A DNA stretch of 64,000 nt from NCBI GenBank assembly GCA_029243025.1, contig JAQWSU010000049.1, positions 124,001 through 188,000 on the forward strand. The letters run 5' to 3'. A program made the translations under genes and the position numbers. Under the pieces are notes generated by a model that worked only from the letters and a program-made list of their open reading frames with translations, did no database searches and was not told the DNA's origin. Below, piece after piece: positions 46,349 through 55,396 of the stretch. This DNA is from Pirellulaceae bacterium (GTDB lineage Bacteria; Planctomycetota; Planctomycetia; Pirellulales; Pirellulaceae). Position 1 is the stretch's first letter; each line of letters starts with the position of its first letter.

Positions 46349-46779
46349 TCTTAGCCGCTTCTCCTCAACGTACTCCCCCTTAGCATTCGACTATTCCTAT
46401 CCTACCGCGAAAACGGCAAAAAATCACCGGTGGAATGGAGTTAACGTCACAACTTGTACGCTGCCCCGATCCGTCTCGGCTGCGTCCCTTTGCTGATCAC
46501 CAACAAATTATTCCAGCTCAGGCCGTTTTCTATCGAACACGACGTTCGCTCACAACAACATTTTGTGACTCCGATCCCGACCGCTGCCTCAGACTCCCTC
46601 GAGAAAAGAGCGGTCCCACTCGCCGCAAGCCACCAATCAAGCAAAGATCGGACCCTTTCTCACCAAAGGGCCCGCTGTCCCCGCCAGTCTCGAGAGGGGC
46701 GACGGAACTCCGACTTCGCAACCGCCTCGCTCCCTGGCGAGAACTCGACATAATCTCGCGATTGCCCCGAACTGCAGAA
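46349..46779. other. Intergenic region, nothing recognised
   Basis: This 431-bp stretch lies between the leader of the membrane-TPR gene and the 3' end of the PQQ-type gene. The open frames crossing it are antisense to the PQQ-type gene, or lack ribosome sites. No RNA gene or repeat was recognised. Confidence 0.45.
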
Positions 46780-48138
46780 TCAGCGGGCACGCTCCGCGTC
46801 ATCCGACTTCGCCACGCTCACGCAGATGCATTCTTCGTCATTGCGAAGAAAAACACATCCATTGGAAAAAGCGGGAGCGCTCCAGACCACATCACGACCG
46901 AACGCGACGTTGGTTGGTTTTATCACATGAGCTCGACTGATTTCCTTAAATCCATCGCGTGTCAAATTGGCAATGATCAGATCTCCCTGCTCTGTAAAGA
47001 GCCAATACCGATCAGCCTGCCGCACGATAAAGGCCGTCCCCGTACGAACCGGACGTTCACCAAGTGGTTTTGCCGTTTCCCAAAGTCGCCTCCCACTTGG
47101 CAATTCCACGGCCACGAAGGTTCCATCCTGGTCAAACCCATACAGCACCCTGCCGGCTAAGATCGGTTGAACGTTCACGGGAGAAATCGCCTGTTGATGA
47201 AGATCCCGCCACACGACCTCGGCCGCCGCCTTTTGTGGATCGAGTTTAAGCAATAGATTTTTGTTCGAATAACCCCCGACATAGAGGTGATCACCGGCCA
47301 CAATGGGTGACATGATGATAGATCCGTTCGTCGCTTCATAATCCACCGACCAGAATTTTCGTCCCGTATCGGGGTCGACGGACGCCACCGCATCAGGTGT
47401 CAACAAAATCAACTGCCGTTGTCCACCTGCTTGAATTATTGTTGGTGGTGAATATCCCTGTTCCAATGCCGACAAAGCACGCCACACTTCTTTTCCGGTG
47501 CGTTTATCAAAAGCAACTGCGTGGCTTCCTTCACCACCGACAATGCAAATCAATTTATCGCCGTCAATCAGCGGATGATTGGCGTAGCCCCACAGAGCGG
47601 TCTTTGTATCGTAGTCGCCAACAAGATTTCTCGACCAGAGCACCTCTCCACTTTCAGCGCGGAAACAGACAAGATCCCCCTCGCCGCCGAGTGTGTAAAC
47701 CCGATCTTCATCCCAGACGGGCGTGCAGCGTGGTCCGGCCGGATAGGACATCGTGTACTTCACCGGATATTCGTGTCGCCAAATAAGTTCCCCGGTGTCT
47801 CGGTTGAGACACGATACCCGTTCGACCCCCGTGAATTCGGCTCGTTCGAAATTTGCGACCTTGACGTTTTCAGCCGTTACATAATCGGTCAGAAAAACGC
47901 GACTGTCTGCGACACTCGCTCCAGAATAGCCACCCGCGACCGGGACACGCCAAACAATGGCAGGACCTTGCTCAGGAAAAGACTCGATGATTCCATCTTC
48001 CGACCAGACATTATTCCGATCGGGCCCCATCCACTGAGGCCAATCTGCTGCCTTCACCGGGTTGCAACCCATCAGTATTCCAACCCGAGCGAACACCATC
48101 AAAGCTAAGAGGTTCCGTCGTCCAAAGAGATCTCGCAT
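46780..48138 (-). CDS. Exported PQQ-like beta-propeller protein
   Basis: A 452-residue protein with a signal peptide (to about residue 30, NPVKA). It then reads DWPQWMGPDRNNVWSEDG, the common opening of planctomycete PQQ_2 propellers. Blade motifs are NRDTGELIWRHE, RAESGEVLWSRN, DKRTGKEVWRAL, DPDTGRKFWSV and ELPSGRRLWE. The segment GYANHPLIDGDKLIC is also characteristic of this group. A possible lipobox (ILMGC) is present in the signal peptide, so it may be lipid-anchored. No catalytic residue for PQQ-dependent oxidation was identified. It is paralogous to the protein at 5570-6919. The gene stands alone, with long gaps on both sides. Confidence 0.85.
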   Translation of the reverse strand: MRDLFGRRNLLALMVFARVGILMGCNPVKAADWPQWMGPDRNNVWSEDGIIESFPEQGPAIVWRVPVAGGYSGASVADSRVFLTDYVTAENVKVANFERAEFTGVERVSCLNRDTGELIWRHEYPVKYTMSYPAGPRCTPVWDEDRVYTLGGEGDLVCFRAESGEVLWSRNLVGDYDTKTALWGYANHPLIDGDKLICIVGGEGSHAVAFDKRTGKEVWRALSALEQGYSPPTIIQAGGQRQLILLTPDAVASVDPDTGRKFWSVDYEATNGSIIMSPIVAGDHLYVGGYSNKNLLLKLDPQKAAAEVVWRDLHQQAISPVNVQPILAGRVLYGFDQDGTFVAVELPSGRRLWETAKPLGERPVRTGTAFIVRQADRYWLFTEQGDLIIANLTRDGFKEISRAHVIKPTNVAFGRDVVWSAPAFSNGCVFLRNDEECICVSVAKSDDAERAR

Positions 48139-48894
48139 GGTCGTCAGCTACCTTTTCCATTTTTCATTTAAAAAATTTCCGCAAGTCGACGCGACCGATA
48201 ATGCCGACAGTCACTGCTAAACTTCCAAAACCGTTATCCAAGCTTGTCAGCTCGGTGTCAAACATTGTTTTAGCCATCCTGAAGATTCGAGCTGGACCTT
48301 CGATCAGCTTGGCAAGGGATGCATTCCAAGAATGCCAATCGACTTATACCTGTTTCTGCCGTTTGCCTCCAATCACTGGCAATTTATCTTAAAAGTTGCT
48401 TGAACTTTTCCAGCGATAATACGACGATGACAATTCGCGGGACGAATTAAGTCCGCGCACAACCAAAGCGATTCGGTCGTGTAATCGTTACTGGAAAACA
48501 GCAGACAGGCCGAAAGCTCCGGTGAACATTCGAAGATGCTCGTCCCCATGTCAAACACATCGCATGCGTCGAGGGGTCGTTGCCGGGCCGACTGTTCGCC
48601 TGGGACGCCCATTCTTCAGTCGTTATCGCTCGCAGGCGAGCTTATTGACTCCAGCTTCCGTTTAATAGAATTCTTAGAGGGCATTGAAGCCCACCCAATC
48701 GTGTTCGCATTGAGTGTGCTGCCGAACTTCCCGTTCAACCTACCTGTCACTACCCCACGTCTAATTGCCATCCCACCCGTCAGAAAGCCGATCTTATATC
48801 GATCCAACTCACGTGCACCGGACGGGAATCAGGTAAAACATGGAATCAACATCATCCCAGCCGTTTGAGGCATCCGCAACCAAGGAGACCTGCG
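48139..48894. other. Divergent intergenic region
   Basis: This 756-bp region is the longest without a supported gene. Two in-frame minus-strand open frames (48807-48616 and 48612-48373) are separated by one stop, but they have no homology that I recognise and may be chance. The right end carries AAGGAGA, the ribosome site of the propeller protein gene. No RNA gene or IS remnant was recognised. Confidence 0.4.
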
Positions 48895-51411
48895 ATGATT
48901 CTTCAGAACAAATCGAACGACCGAACCCTGCATTGCGATTCAATCAAAAGTTTAGGACGCATGATCGCGTTCGGCTGGTACGGCTTTTCCCTGAGCATTC
49001 TGTTGTTGCAGCACAGCCTCCACGCGCAACAGGCCGAAGCACCTCGCCACTGGATTTGGTCCACAGCGTATCGCATCCCCGCGGAAACCACCAGTGAAGA
49101 GAGCGGATACTTTTCATTGGTGGAGGGGCATAACAGCAAATTGTATATCGGGACAGCCAAGTACGGTGACAATGCCTATCTCGTTGAATTTGATCCAGCC
49201 ACTGAAAAAATGAAGGTAGTATTGGATGCAGAACACGAAATCGGCGTGGATCGCAAAGGCTTCGCTGCTCAAGCGAAATTCCACACACGAAACAACGTGG
49301 GCCGCAGCGGCAAAATCTACTTGGGTACAAAACAGGGTTACATTAAAGACACTGACAAAGAAACGCTGACCGATTATCTCGGCGGATATCCCATGGTCTT
49401 TGACCCTGCAACCGGTCAGACGAAAGTCTATGACATTCCCATTCCGCACCAGGGAATTATCAGCGTCACTCCGGATGAATCACGGCAGCTCGCTTACATC
49501 TCAACCTGTTCCGACGAGCGTCCAATCGAAAGCTCGCACTTCCTTGTGCTTGACCTGAAGACAGGTAAATATCGCGACCTGCTCGACTGCCGGCACGTTT
49601 ACGCCTTTATTGTCTTGGATCATCGTGGCCGAGCTTATCATCCAATCCTGGGTGGAAAGATTGGTCGTTATGATCCGGATCAACAAAAATTTGAACAGCT
49701 CGAACAAACGATTGATGGACACGCCCCTCGACCGGAAACCCATCTGTCGGCAGCCAACAGCCACCCAATCAATTGGGAAGTCAGTCCGGACCGCAAAACT
49801 TTATATGCGGTGGCAATGAGCCACAACGGCCTGTTCTCCTATGATCTGACAGAAAATGGACCAACTCTTAGCGGAAGGTCAATCGGACCGTTAGTGAAGG
49901 GTGCCACTAACACCGACTGCCGTGCCATGTGCGTAGGTCCCGATGGTACGGTTTGGGCTGGGGTAATGGCCACCTTTCCAGGTCAACCACAACTACCGCG
50001 TCTTGTCAGCTATCGGCCGGGCGATCCATCTCCAACCGATCATGGTCCGATCGCTATTAGCAATCCTGACTACGCTGATTTCAAGGGCGATAATCAACAC
50101 GGTGTCCATCGACCTTTTGAAGACGAGCTTGTATCCCGATTTGTGGTGATGGGAATCACTGCGGCCCAAAACGGCACGGTGTATTTGACAACTCTCTACC
50201 CATTCACCATGCACGCCGTAAAACCCCCGCGAGTCGCGGGAATAACGACCGTTTATCGTCATAATTCCCACGCCGATGTGATCCTCAGTCGACTGTTGCA
50301 AACCGACACCTTAGATGAAAAAGGGCAAGATTCGTCCATGCGACTGACGAGTCTGTACGTGGATCAGTTTCCCGAAAATGACACAAGTCGAAAATTGGCA
50401 AACGACCATAAGATTCCACTCGTGCCGACGGTGGCGGATTCCTTGACCGACGACAATTCCAATCTAAATGTCGATGGTGTCCTGTTAGTCGCCGAACATG
50501 GTAACTACCCCCGTTCGGACACGGGCCAAGTCATTTACCCGAAACGTCGCCTGTTCGGAGAGGTCGTTAAAGTTTTTCGCCAAACGGGCAAAGTTGTGCC
50601 TGTATTTAACGACAAGCATCTGGCCGACAATTGGCAAGACGCCAAATGGATGTATGACACGGCAAAAGAGCTGGAGATTCCGCTGATGGCAGGATCATCA
50701 CTGCCAAGTCTGTGGCGATATCCGGCAGCGGATGTCCGTCGAGGTGCAAAACTCGATCAGATTGTTGCAGTCACCTACGGAAGCCTCGACGCCTACGGAT
50801 TTCACGCCCTCGAAATGGTCCAATCACTCACAGAACGTCGCGCAGGCGGTGAAACAGGGGTCGCCTCGGTCCAATGCATTACAGGACCTGCAGTCTGGCA
50901 GGCAGGAAGTCAGGGGGTATTTGATCCCAACCTATTGGATCAAGCCTTGTCTTGCTTAAAACGAAGACCGCTCCCTGCCGGAAAAACAATCCAAGAGCTA
51001 TCGCCGAATCCCGTACTATTTGTGGTTAACTACCGCGACGGATTACGCGCATGCGTAATTGATCCCGGCAACGCGGTCTCTGAATGGGCCGTCGCTTGGC
51101 GTTACCACCCCGACGATCCCGTGACTCCGGGAAAATCAGAGTCGACCACATTTTGGACACAGGAAGCACGTCCCTTCATGCACTTCACCTACCTCAATGC
51201 GGGGATCGAGAAGATGATGCAAACCGGTAAGCCGACTTGGCCGGTAGAACGCACCCTAATGTCGAGCGGTATTTTGGACGCGGTCTTAATGTCAAAGCGC
51301 GACGGTGGCCAACTCCTGCCCACCGACTGGCTCGACCTCTCCTACCAGTCCGATTGGGACTGGAGACAGCCACCGGCACCGCCGACTGGCCGACCTATCA
51401 TGAGTCAATAG
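48895..51411 (+). CDS. Exported propeller protein with unrecognised C-terminal domain
   Basis: An 838-residue protein. The start at ATG 48895 follows AAGGAGA six bases away; a TTG ten codons upstream is not needed. The signal peptide ends around LHAQQA (residue 35). Residues 55-460 look like a beta-propeller of the SMP-30/YVTN type, with LYIGTAKYGDNAYLVEFDP and CVGPDGTVWAGVMATFPG. Residues 490-830 form an alpha/beta domain that I do not recognise: LYVDQFPENDTSRKLA, DGVLLVAEHGNYP, VVPVFNDKHLADNWQDAKWM and LMAGSSLPSLWRYP. This domain may be an oxidoreductase- or amidotransferase-like fold. It contains motif-like Asp/His/Glu residues (AEHGNYPR). No enzyme can be assigned. Confidence 0.8.
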   Translation: MILQNKSNDRTLHCDSIKSLGRMIAFGWYGFSLSILLLQHSLHAQQAEAPRHWIWSTAYRIPAETTSEESGYFSLVEGHNSKLYIGTAKYGDNAYLVEFDPATEKMKVVLDAEHEIGVDRKGFAAQAKFHTRNNVGRSGKIYLGTKQGYIKDTDKETLTDYLGGYPMVFDPATGQTKVYDIPIPHQGIISVTPDESRQLAYISTCSDERPIESSHFLVLDLKTGKYRDLLDCRHVYAFIVLDHRGRAYHPILGGKIGRYDPDQQKFEQLEQTIDGHAPRPETHLSAANSHPINWEVSPDRKTLYAVAMSHNGLFSYDLTENGPTLSGRSIGPLVKGATNTDCRAMCVGPDGTVWAGVMATFPGQPQLPRLVSYRPGDPSPTDHGPIAISNPDYADFKGDNQHGVHRPFEDELVSRFVVMGITAAQNGTVYLTTLYPFTMHAVKPPRVAGITTVYRHNSHADVILSRLLQTDTLDEKGQDSSMRLTSLYVDQFPENDTSRKLANDHKIPLVPTVADSLTDDNSNLNVDGVLLVAEHGNYPRSDTGQVIYPKRRLFGEVVKVFRQTGKVVPVFNDKHLADNWQDAKWMYDTAKELEIPLMAGSSLPSLWRYPAADVRRGAKLDQIVAVTYGSLDAYGFHALEMVQSLTERRAGGETGVASVQCITGPAVWQAGSQGVFDPNLLDQALSCLKRRPLPAGKTIQELSPNPVLFVVNYRDGLRACVIDPGNAVSEWAVAWRYHPDDPVTPGKSESTTFWTQEARPFMHFTYLNAGIEKMMQTGKPTWPVERTLMSSGILDAVLMSKRDGGQLLPTDWLDLSYQSDWDWRQPPAPPTGRPIMSQ

Positions 51412-51531
51412 CAGGGTTTCCCGTCCACCGATCAGGAAAAACTGCTGAATCTTTGAGACGATCGCATTAAGAACAACTTCCAGATAGAGCAGGGTGCCTG
51501 TTGAAATCGCATTTCCGCAATCCAAACCGGT

Positions 51532-52026
51532 TTACCAACCCAAGGTTCCGGGCGCTCCTTTGAAAGGGCCGACGATCTTTGAAGTAATCCAGCCTCCGTA
51601 AAAATCGCCTTCCTGTGGTATCACTTTTTCGCCATCCACCCAACAGCCAGCCATCTTCGTCGGGTAAAATGCAACATGGCCGGCAAGTTCTGCAAACCGC
51701 CGAACCGGCGATGGATAGTACCAGGCGGCATCTTCAATCGTCTTTTGCTCGAACGACAAGTCGTAAAACCGTGCCTCTCCCTTCCACTCGCACCAGCTTC
51801 GGCGCTGCGAGGGAATCATTATTTTCATGTCGAGATCTTCAGGCGGAATGTAATGAACGGGCGGATGGCTTGTTTCAAGAACTCGTTTCGTCTTAGTCGA
51901 CCTAGCGACTTGAATCCCAAAGGCTTCAACCACAATCGTCGATTCAGACTGCTCGAGCCGAGGAGGCCGCGGGTAGTCCCAAACCGATTCCTGTTGCGAC
52001 GTTGGCTGCACTCGTTTGTTCTTCAT
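51532..52026 (-). CDS. DUF427-domain protein
   Basis: A 164-residue protein with a DUF427 domain: ESTIVVEAFGIQVARSTK, HPPVHYIPPEDLDMKIM, CEWKGEARFYDL, AAWYYPSP and VAFYPTKM. The usual length is about 120-170. The start at 52026 overlaps the stop of the TspO gene by 4 bp (ATGA), so translation is coupled. No enzymatic role is known for the family. Its partner TspO binds tetrapyrroles, which hints at a shared role in light or oxidative stress, but this is inference from adjacency. Confidence 0.85.
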   Translation of the reverse strand: MKNKRVQPTSQQESVWDYPRPPRLEQSESTIVVEAFGIQVARSTKTKRVLETSHPPVHYIPPEDLDMKIMIPSQRRSWCEWKGEARFYDLSFEQKTIEDAAWYYPSPVRRFAELAGHVAFYPTKMAGCWVDGEKVIPQEGDFYGGWITSKIVGPFKGAPGTLGW

Positions 52027-52511
52027 ACGTTTAGACGCCAAAAGCCAAAATTCAACGCCGTGGCAAATGCAACCCAACAGAAATAGGGGATCAATAAAAA
52101 TCCGGCCATACGATGACAACGATAGAAGAGAACAATCGTGACTCCAATCGCTACCAACAGCAGAATAATATCCAAGAAAGCCCAATCCATCCGATGAATG
52201 CCAAAAAACAGCCAGGACCAAACTGCGTTTAACGCTAATTGCGCCATAAAAATCGCCAGCGGCAACAACGTTTCCTGGCGACTGCCGCTCTGCCAAACCA
52301 ACCACGCAGAGATAGCCATGCTGAGATAAAGCAGCGTCCACACCGGACCGAAAATTGCATTCGGAGGAGCAAAGCTTGGTCGGTTAAGCTGAGCGTACCA
52401 GTCACCGACCGGAAAAATTGCTCCCATCGCCGAAGCGGAGAAGCAAATCACCAGCCAAACCGCCAAACCACCCCACTTTTGCCAGGTGGTCTTAGAATGA
52501 GAGGTCTGCAT
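52023..52511 (-). CDS. tspO: TspO/MBR family membrane protein
   Basis: A 162-residue protein with five membrane segments, the TspO fold. Family motifs are NRPSFAPPNAIFGPVWTLLY (loop and second helix), LALNAVWSWLFFG and the Trp/Asn-rich WVAFATALNFGFW at the end. The family binds porphyrins and cholesterol-like ligands, and in bacteria it takes part in tetrapyrrole metabolism and stress response. It is first in a two-gene operon with the DUF427 gene (4-bp overlap). The start at 52511 fits the family's N-terminus. Confidence 0.9.
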   Translation of the reverse strand: MQTSHSKTTWQKWGGLAVWLVICFSASAMGAIFPVGDWYAQLNRPSFAPPNAIFGPVWTLLYLSMAISAWLVWQSGSRQETLLPLAIFMAQLALNAVWSWLFFGIHRMDWAFLDIILLLVAIGVTIVLFYRCHRMAGFLLIPYFCWVAFATALNFGFWRLNV

Positions 52512-52715
52512 CAGATGTCTACTCGGCTATCGCTGAAAAGATTTTCGTACCATCTATCCTGATTCACGATTCACCTTGATGGTAGGCAGCAGAGCGGCAA
52601 TTGGGAAGCGGTGTAAACATCCAAACCTGAGATCAACCGTCTACCCGACCACCGAGTAAACAGCCTCGGTAATTGGCAAACAAGTATTGCGATTAAGCCA
52701 ACTCTGAACTCAACC

Positions 52716-53870
52716 TCATTCGTTTGAGATCGACGATCGAATCAAATTCCTACGACCCGTCGCCATTCCCACCAAGCCTGCCAAAAACAGCAAAACAACA
52801 GCATTAGGTTCTGGGACCGCTCGGACCACCGGCCTTGCACCTTGTTCGAAGCCACCGTCCGTGAAGGCAGCCACAAAGTCAGAACTGTTGAACTCCTGGT
52901 CACCATTCCAATCGCCCGTTACCCAAGATGAATTCCCTAGCACCCCATCCTCGTATTCTGCCGCGGTGAAGACCACAACAAAATCAGAACTGTTAAATTG
53001 TCCGTCGAGGTTCGAATCGCCCACCCAAGTCCCAAGCACGTTATGAACGTAGTCCGCTCGATCAGCAGCATCGGCCAACGTACCATCGTTGAGTGGATCC
53101 AGAGGATCGCCGCCCATTCCCGCTAAGGTAAGAGGAGTTTCCGTCCTAGTGTGCAGCGCTACCAACTGTTCGATATCCAACGCTTCATTCCAAATCGACA
53201 CGTCATCCATTAGACCAGCAAAGTTTCGCGATCCTCCGCAGCAATCATCTTCCGCCAATCTCCATTCCGAAAGGCTCTCCTGCTCGAAATGCTCCATCTC
53301 ATTCGAGGCATACTGAAGCTCGCCACCTTCTGGGCCGGCAAACAATGTGGCTTGACCTTCCTCCACCGTTAGGGCAACAAACGTCCACGTTTCTTCCGGC
53401 ACCGGAACCCCGCTTACCCAGCCCCAAGTGTCAGCAGAATTATCGTTCCAAACATAAGCTAAATCGGTTGATTCCCCGTAGAAACCTAAATACAACGGTG
53501 ACTCAGGATCGCGACTAACGACCAAACCGGTCCAGCCACCATTCGGAAATCCATTCACCCAAGCGGTCAGCGTGATCGCCTCGAAAGACTCTTCAATCGG
53601 CGGAATTGTCACATAGTCCTCGTCAAAACCTTCGAATTCAAGCGCATAGTCTCCTACTTTTCCCGTGTGCCCTTGACTGTCGGCCGTGTAGTTCACTTCC
53701 ACCATCTCACCATCCAGATCAGGGTCTTCCAGATCATTCAACAGCACATCACCTTGGCCCGCTGTTAGATCGGCTGACCAGTAACCGAGTAGTTCAGCTC
53801 GCGTTTCAACTGATCCACAAAATGGCACCACACAAATAAACAGCAAAATCATTCGAAAATACCGTCGCAT
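52716..53870 (-). CDS. LamG/dockerin-like PEP-CTERM surface protein
   Basis: A 384-residue exported protein (signal peptide to about residue 24). Residues 25-245 form a LamG/concanavalin-like domain (GYWSADLTAG, ALEFEGFDEDYVTIPP, GLMDDVSIWNEALD). A dockerin-like region with EF-hand-like calcium loops follows at about 288-345 (GDSNLDGQFNSSDFVVVF, GDWNGDQEFNSSDFVAAF). The C-terminus carries a PEP-CTERM sorting signal: VPEPNAVVLLF, a hydrophobic stretch and then TGRRN. It would be processed by an exosortase and anchored or released at the outer surface. RBS GGAG lies before the ATG. The dockerin-like region closely matches the tail of the large protein at 20076-23978. Confidence 0.88.
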   Translation of the reverse strand: MRRYFRMILLFICVVPFCGSVETRAELLGYWSADLTAGQGDVLLNDLEDPDLDGEMVEVNYTADSQGHTGKVGDYALEFEGFDEDYVTIPPIEESFEAITLTAWVNGFPNGGWTGLVVSRDPESPLYLGFYGESTDLAYVWNDNSADTWGWVSGVPVPEETWTFVALTVEEGQATLFAGPEGGELQYASNEMEHFEQESLSEWRLAEDDCCGGSRNFAGLMDDVSIWNEALDIEQLVALHTRTETPLTLAGMGGDPLDPLNDGTLADAADRADYVHNVLGTWVGDSNLDGQFNSSDFVVVFTAAEYEDGVLGNSSWVTGDWNGDQEFNSSDFVAAFTDGGFEQGARPVVRAVPEPNAVVLLFLAGLVGMATGRRNLIRSSISNE

Positions 53871-54085
53871 TGCTCATACTCCCGATCGAATCGCAGCGAG
53901 TTACCTAATCCATCGCGACGGGAAAGCTATTTCCTTCCACGTCCGCGAGACGTGACAGAAGGGCAATCCTGACAACTCTGACCGTAAACACAATAGTTTT
54001 CTTGCAATTCCAGTAGAATCCAGCGAAATCACACCATCATTTTCATCCATCCTGACCGCAGACGGGCGAAATGCCGACGCAGCCT

Positions 54086-54421
54086 TTAACCGGGCGACTG
54101 GAGATCCATCAATGTCAGAGCAAGAAACAACGCGACAAACAAGAGCGAAGCAAGAAAGACAATCCCATTAAACGACCGGTCATGCTTTAGATGCATGAAG
54201 AACCACGCCACCAGTGCTGCCTTGACGCTGGCAATCCCCAACGAAACCCAAATCTCCCAACGGCCTAGCGGCAACTCTGCGGCAAGAAGCGTGACGAGCG
54301 TCAGAAAAACCAATCCGGCGAAGACTGACACTAATGATCGTATCGACATGACATGGGCGAGATGCTCGGTTGCATGTTTTGCGTCCGAGGACCCCCCCGA
54401 AATTTTTTCTTGTCCGGACAT
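54086..54421 (-). CDS. ctaF: Cytochrome c oxidase subunit IV (prokaryotic type)
   Basis: A 111-residue protein with three membrane segments (about residues 29-49, 55-78 and 86-106) in the prokaryotic COX4 layout, including FFMHLKHDRSFN, the family's FMHL motif. It is the last gene of the respiratory operon, 6 bp after subunit III. It stabilises the oxidase and has no cofactors. No terminator with a T-run was seen in the ~215 bp downstream. Confidence 0.88.
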   Translation of the reverse strand: MSGQEKISGGSSDAKHATEHLAHVMSIRSLVSVFAGLVFLTLVTLLAAELPLGRWEIWVSLGIASVKAALVAWFFMHLKHDRSFNGIVFLASLLFVALFLALTLMDLQSPG

Positions 54422-54427
54422 GAGGCT

Positions 54428-55396
54428 TCACCCAATCAGATAGAGCAAAGGAAACAAATAGATCCACACCAGGTCGATCAGATGCCAATACAAGCCGACA
54501 AAGTCCACCGGCCCGAAATAAGCGGGGCCGAAGTGACCTGACATGGCTCGCCACATCAACCAGAGGATCACACCGATACCCACCAGAATGTGAACGGCAT
54601 GAACACCGGTCATCGCATAGTAAATACTGAAGAAGACGCCGGTGAGCGGAAGCGGCTGCTCCTCGACTTGCTCGATTGGATGAGACGCTCTGCTGCTCGA
54701 CGGGTGAACTTGTTCGCCATGAGCGTGACCCGTCAGACTTTCGACACCTTCGCCAATCGCTACTCCTGCGAAAAAGCTGACGGACACCAAAGCGATCACC
54801 AACCAGAACTTGGTCGCTTTAGCATGTCGCAATCCGCGAGAAACGACACAGCCGATTAGAGAGACAACAAGCATCAGCGCTGCAGGTGTGCTCAGTGTTA
54901 GTAAAGCCTGCATCAGCCTGGCATCCGAATCAGCCCCCCGTCCTGCGTCAATCGAAAAGGCACCAGCCCAAAGCAAACCTTCACCCCATTTGTGTGCATA
55001 TTCGACGGCCTTCACCCCAAGGAATAGGCTCGCGCAACTGACCGTGGTCGCTAACAGAGCCACTAGTTGCCTTGGCCTTCCAAGTTGGGAACAACGCACG
55101 GCCCAGGCCATCGTCAGGCTGCTGAACAGGAGCACAATTGTATTGAGGCCTCCCAACGTTTTATTCAAATATCGAGGCGATTCCGCGAACACTTCGGGAT
55201 GATTAACTCGATAAACGGCATAGGCTACAAACAGCCCACTAAAGAAGAGCACTTCCGTCACCAAGAAGAGCCACATTCCCAGTTTCCCAGCATCAAACTG
55301 TTGTTGGGCCGACTCAAAGTGATGAGCCAGGTGCTCATCGGGATGATGTACAAAGCTATTCGTCGTGGAGGCGGTCGCCACAGCACATTCCTTCAT
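54428..55396 (-). CDS. ctaE: Cytochrome c oxidase subunit III
   Basis: A 322-residue protein with seven predicted membrane segments. The family motifs GKLGMWLFLVTEVLFFSGLF (N-terminal) and VDFVGLYWHLIDLVWIYLFP (C-terminal) are clear. Between the fifth and sixth segments is a hydrophilic stretch with GHAHGEQVHPSSSRASHP (about residues 222-240) that is longer than usual. The start codon shares one base with the stop of subunit I (TGATG). Subunit III stabilises the oxidase and the entry path of protons and oxygen. Confidence 0.92.
   Translation of the reverse strand: MKECAVATASTTNSFVHHPDEHLAHHFESAQQQFDAGKLGMWLFLVTEVLFFSGLFVAYAVYRVNHPEVFAESPRYLNKTLGGLNTIVLLFSSLTMAWAVRCSQLGRPRQLVALLATTVSCASLFLGVKAVEYAHKWGEGLLWAGAFSIDAGRGADSDARLMQALLTLSTPAALMLVVSLIGCVVSRGLRHAKATKFWLVIALVSVSFFAGVAIGEGVESLTGHAHGEQVHPSSSRASHPIEQVEEQPLPLTGVFFSIYYAMTGVHAVHILVGIGVILWLMWRAMSGHFGPAYFGPVDFVGLYWHLIDLVWIYLFPLLYLIG

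Noticed and set aside
46435-47160. Plus-strand open frame of 241 codons overlapping the PQQ-type gene
   Set aside because: It is antisense to a clear propeller gene and rich in Arg, Pro and Ser, as expected of a shadow frame.
48373-48807. Two consecutive minus-strand frames in the same phase, separated by one stop
   Set aside because: No recognisable family, no ribosome sites, and composition typical of chance frames in an intergenic region.
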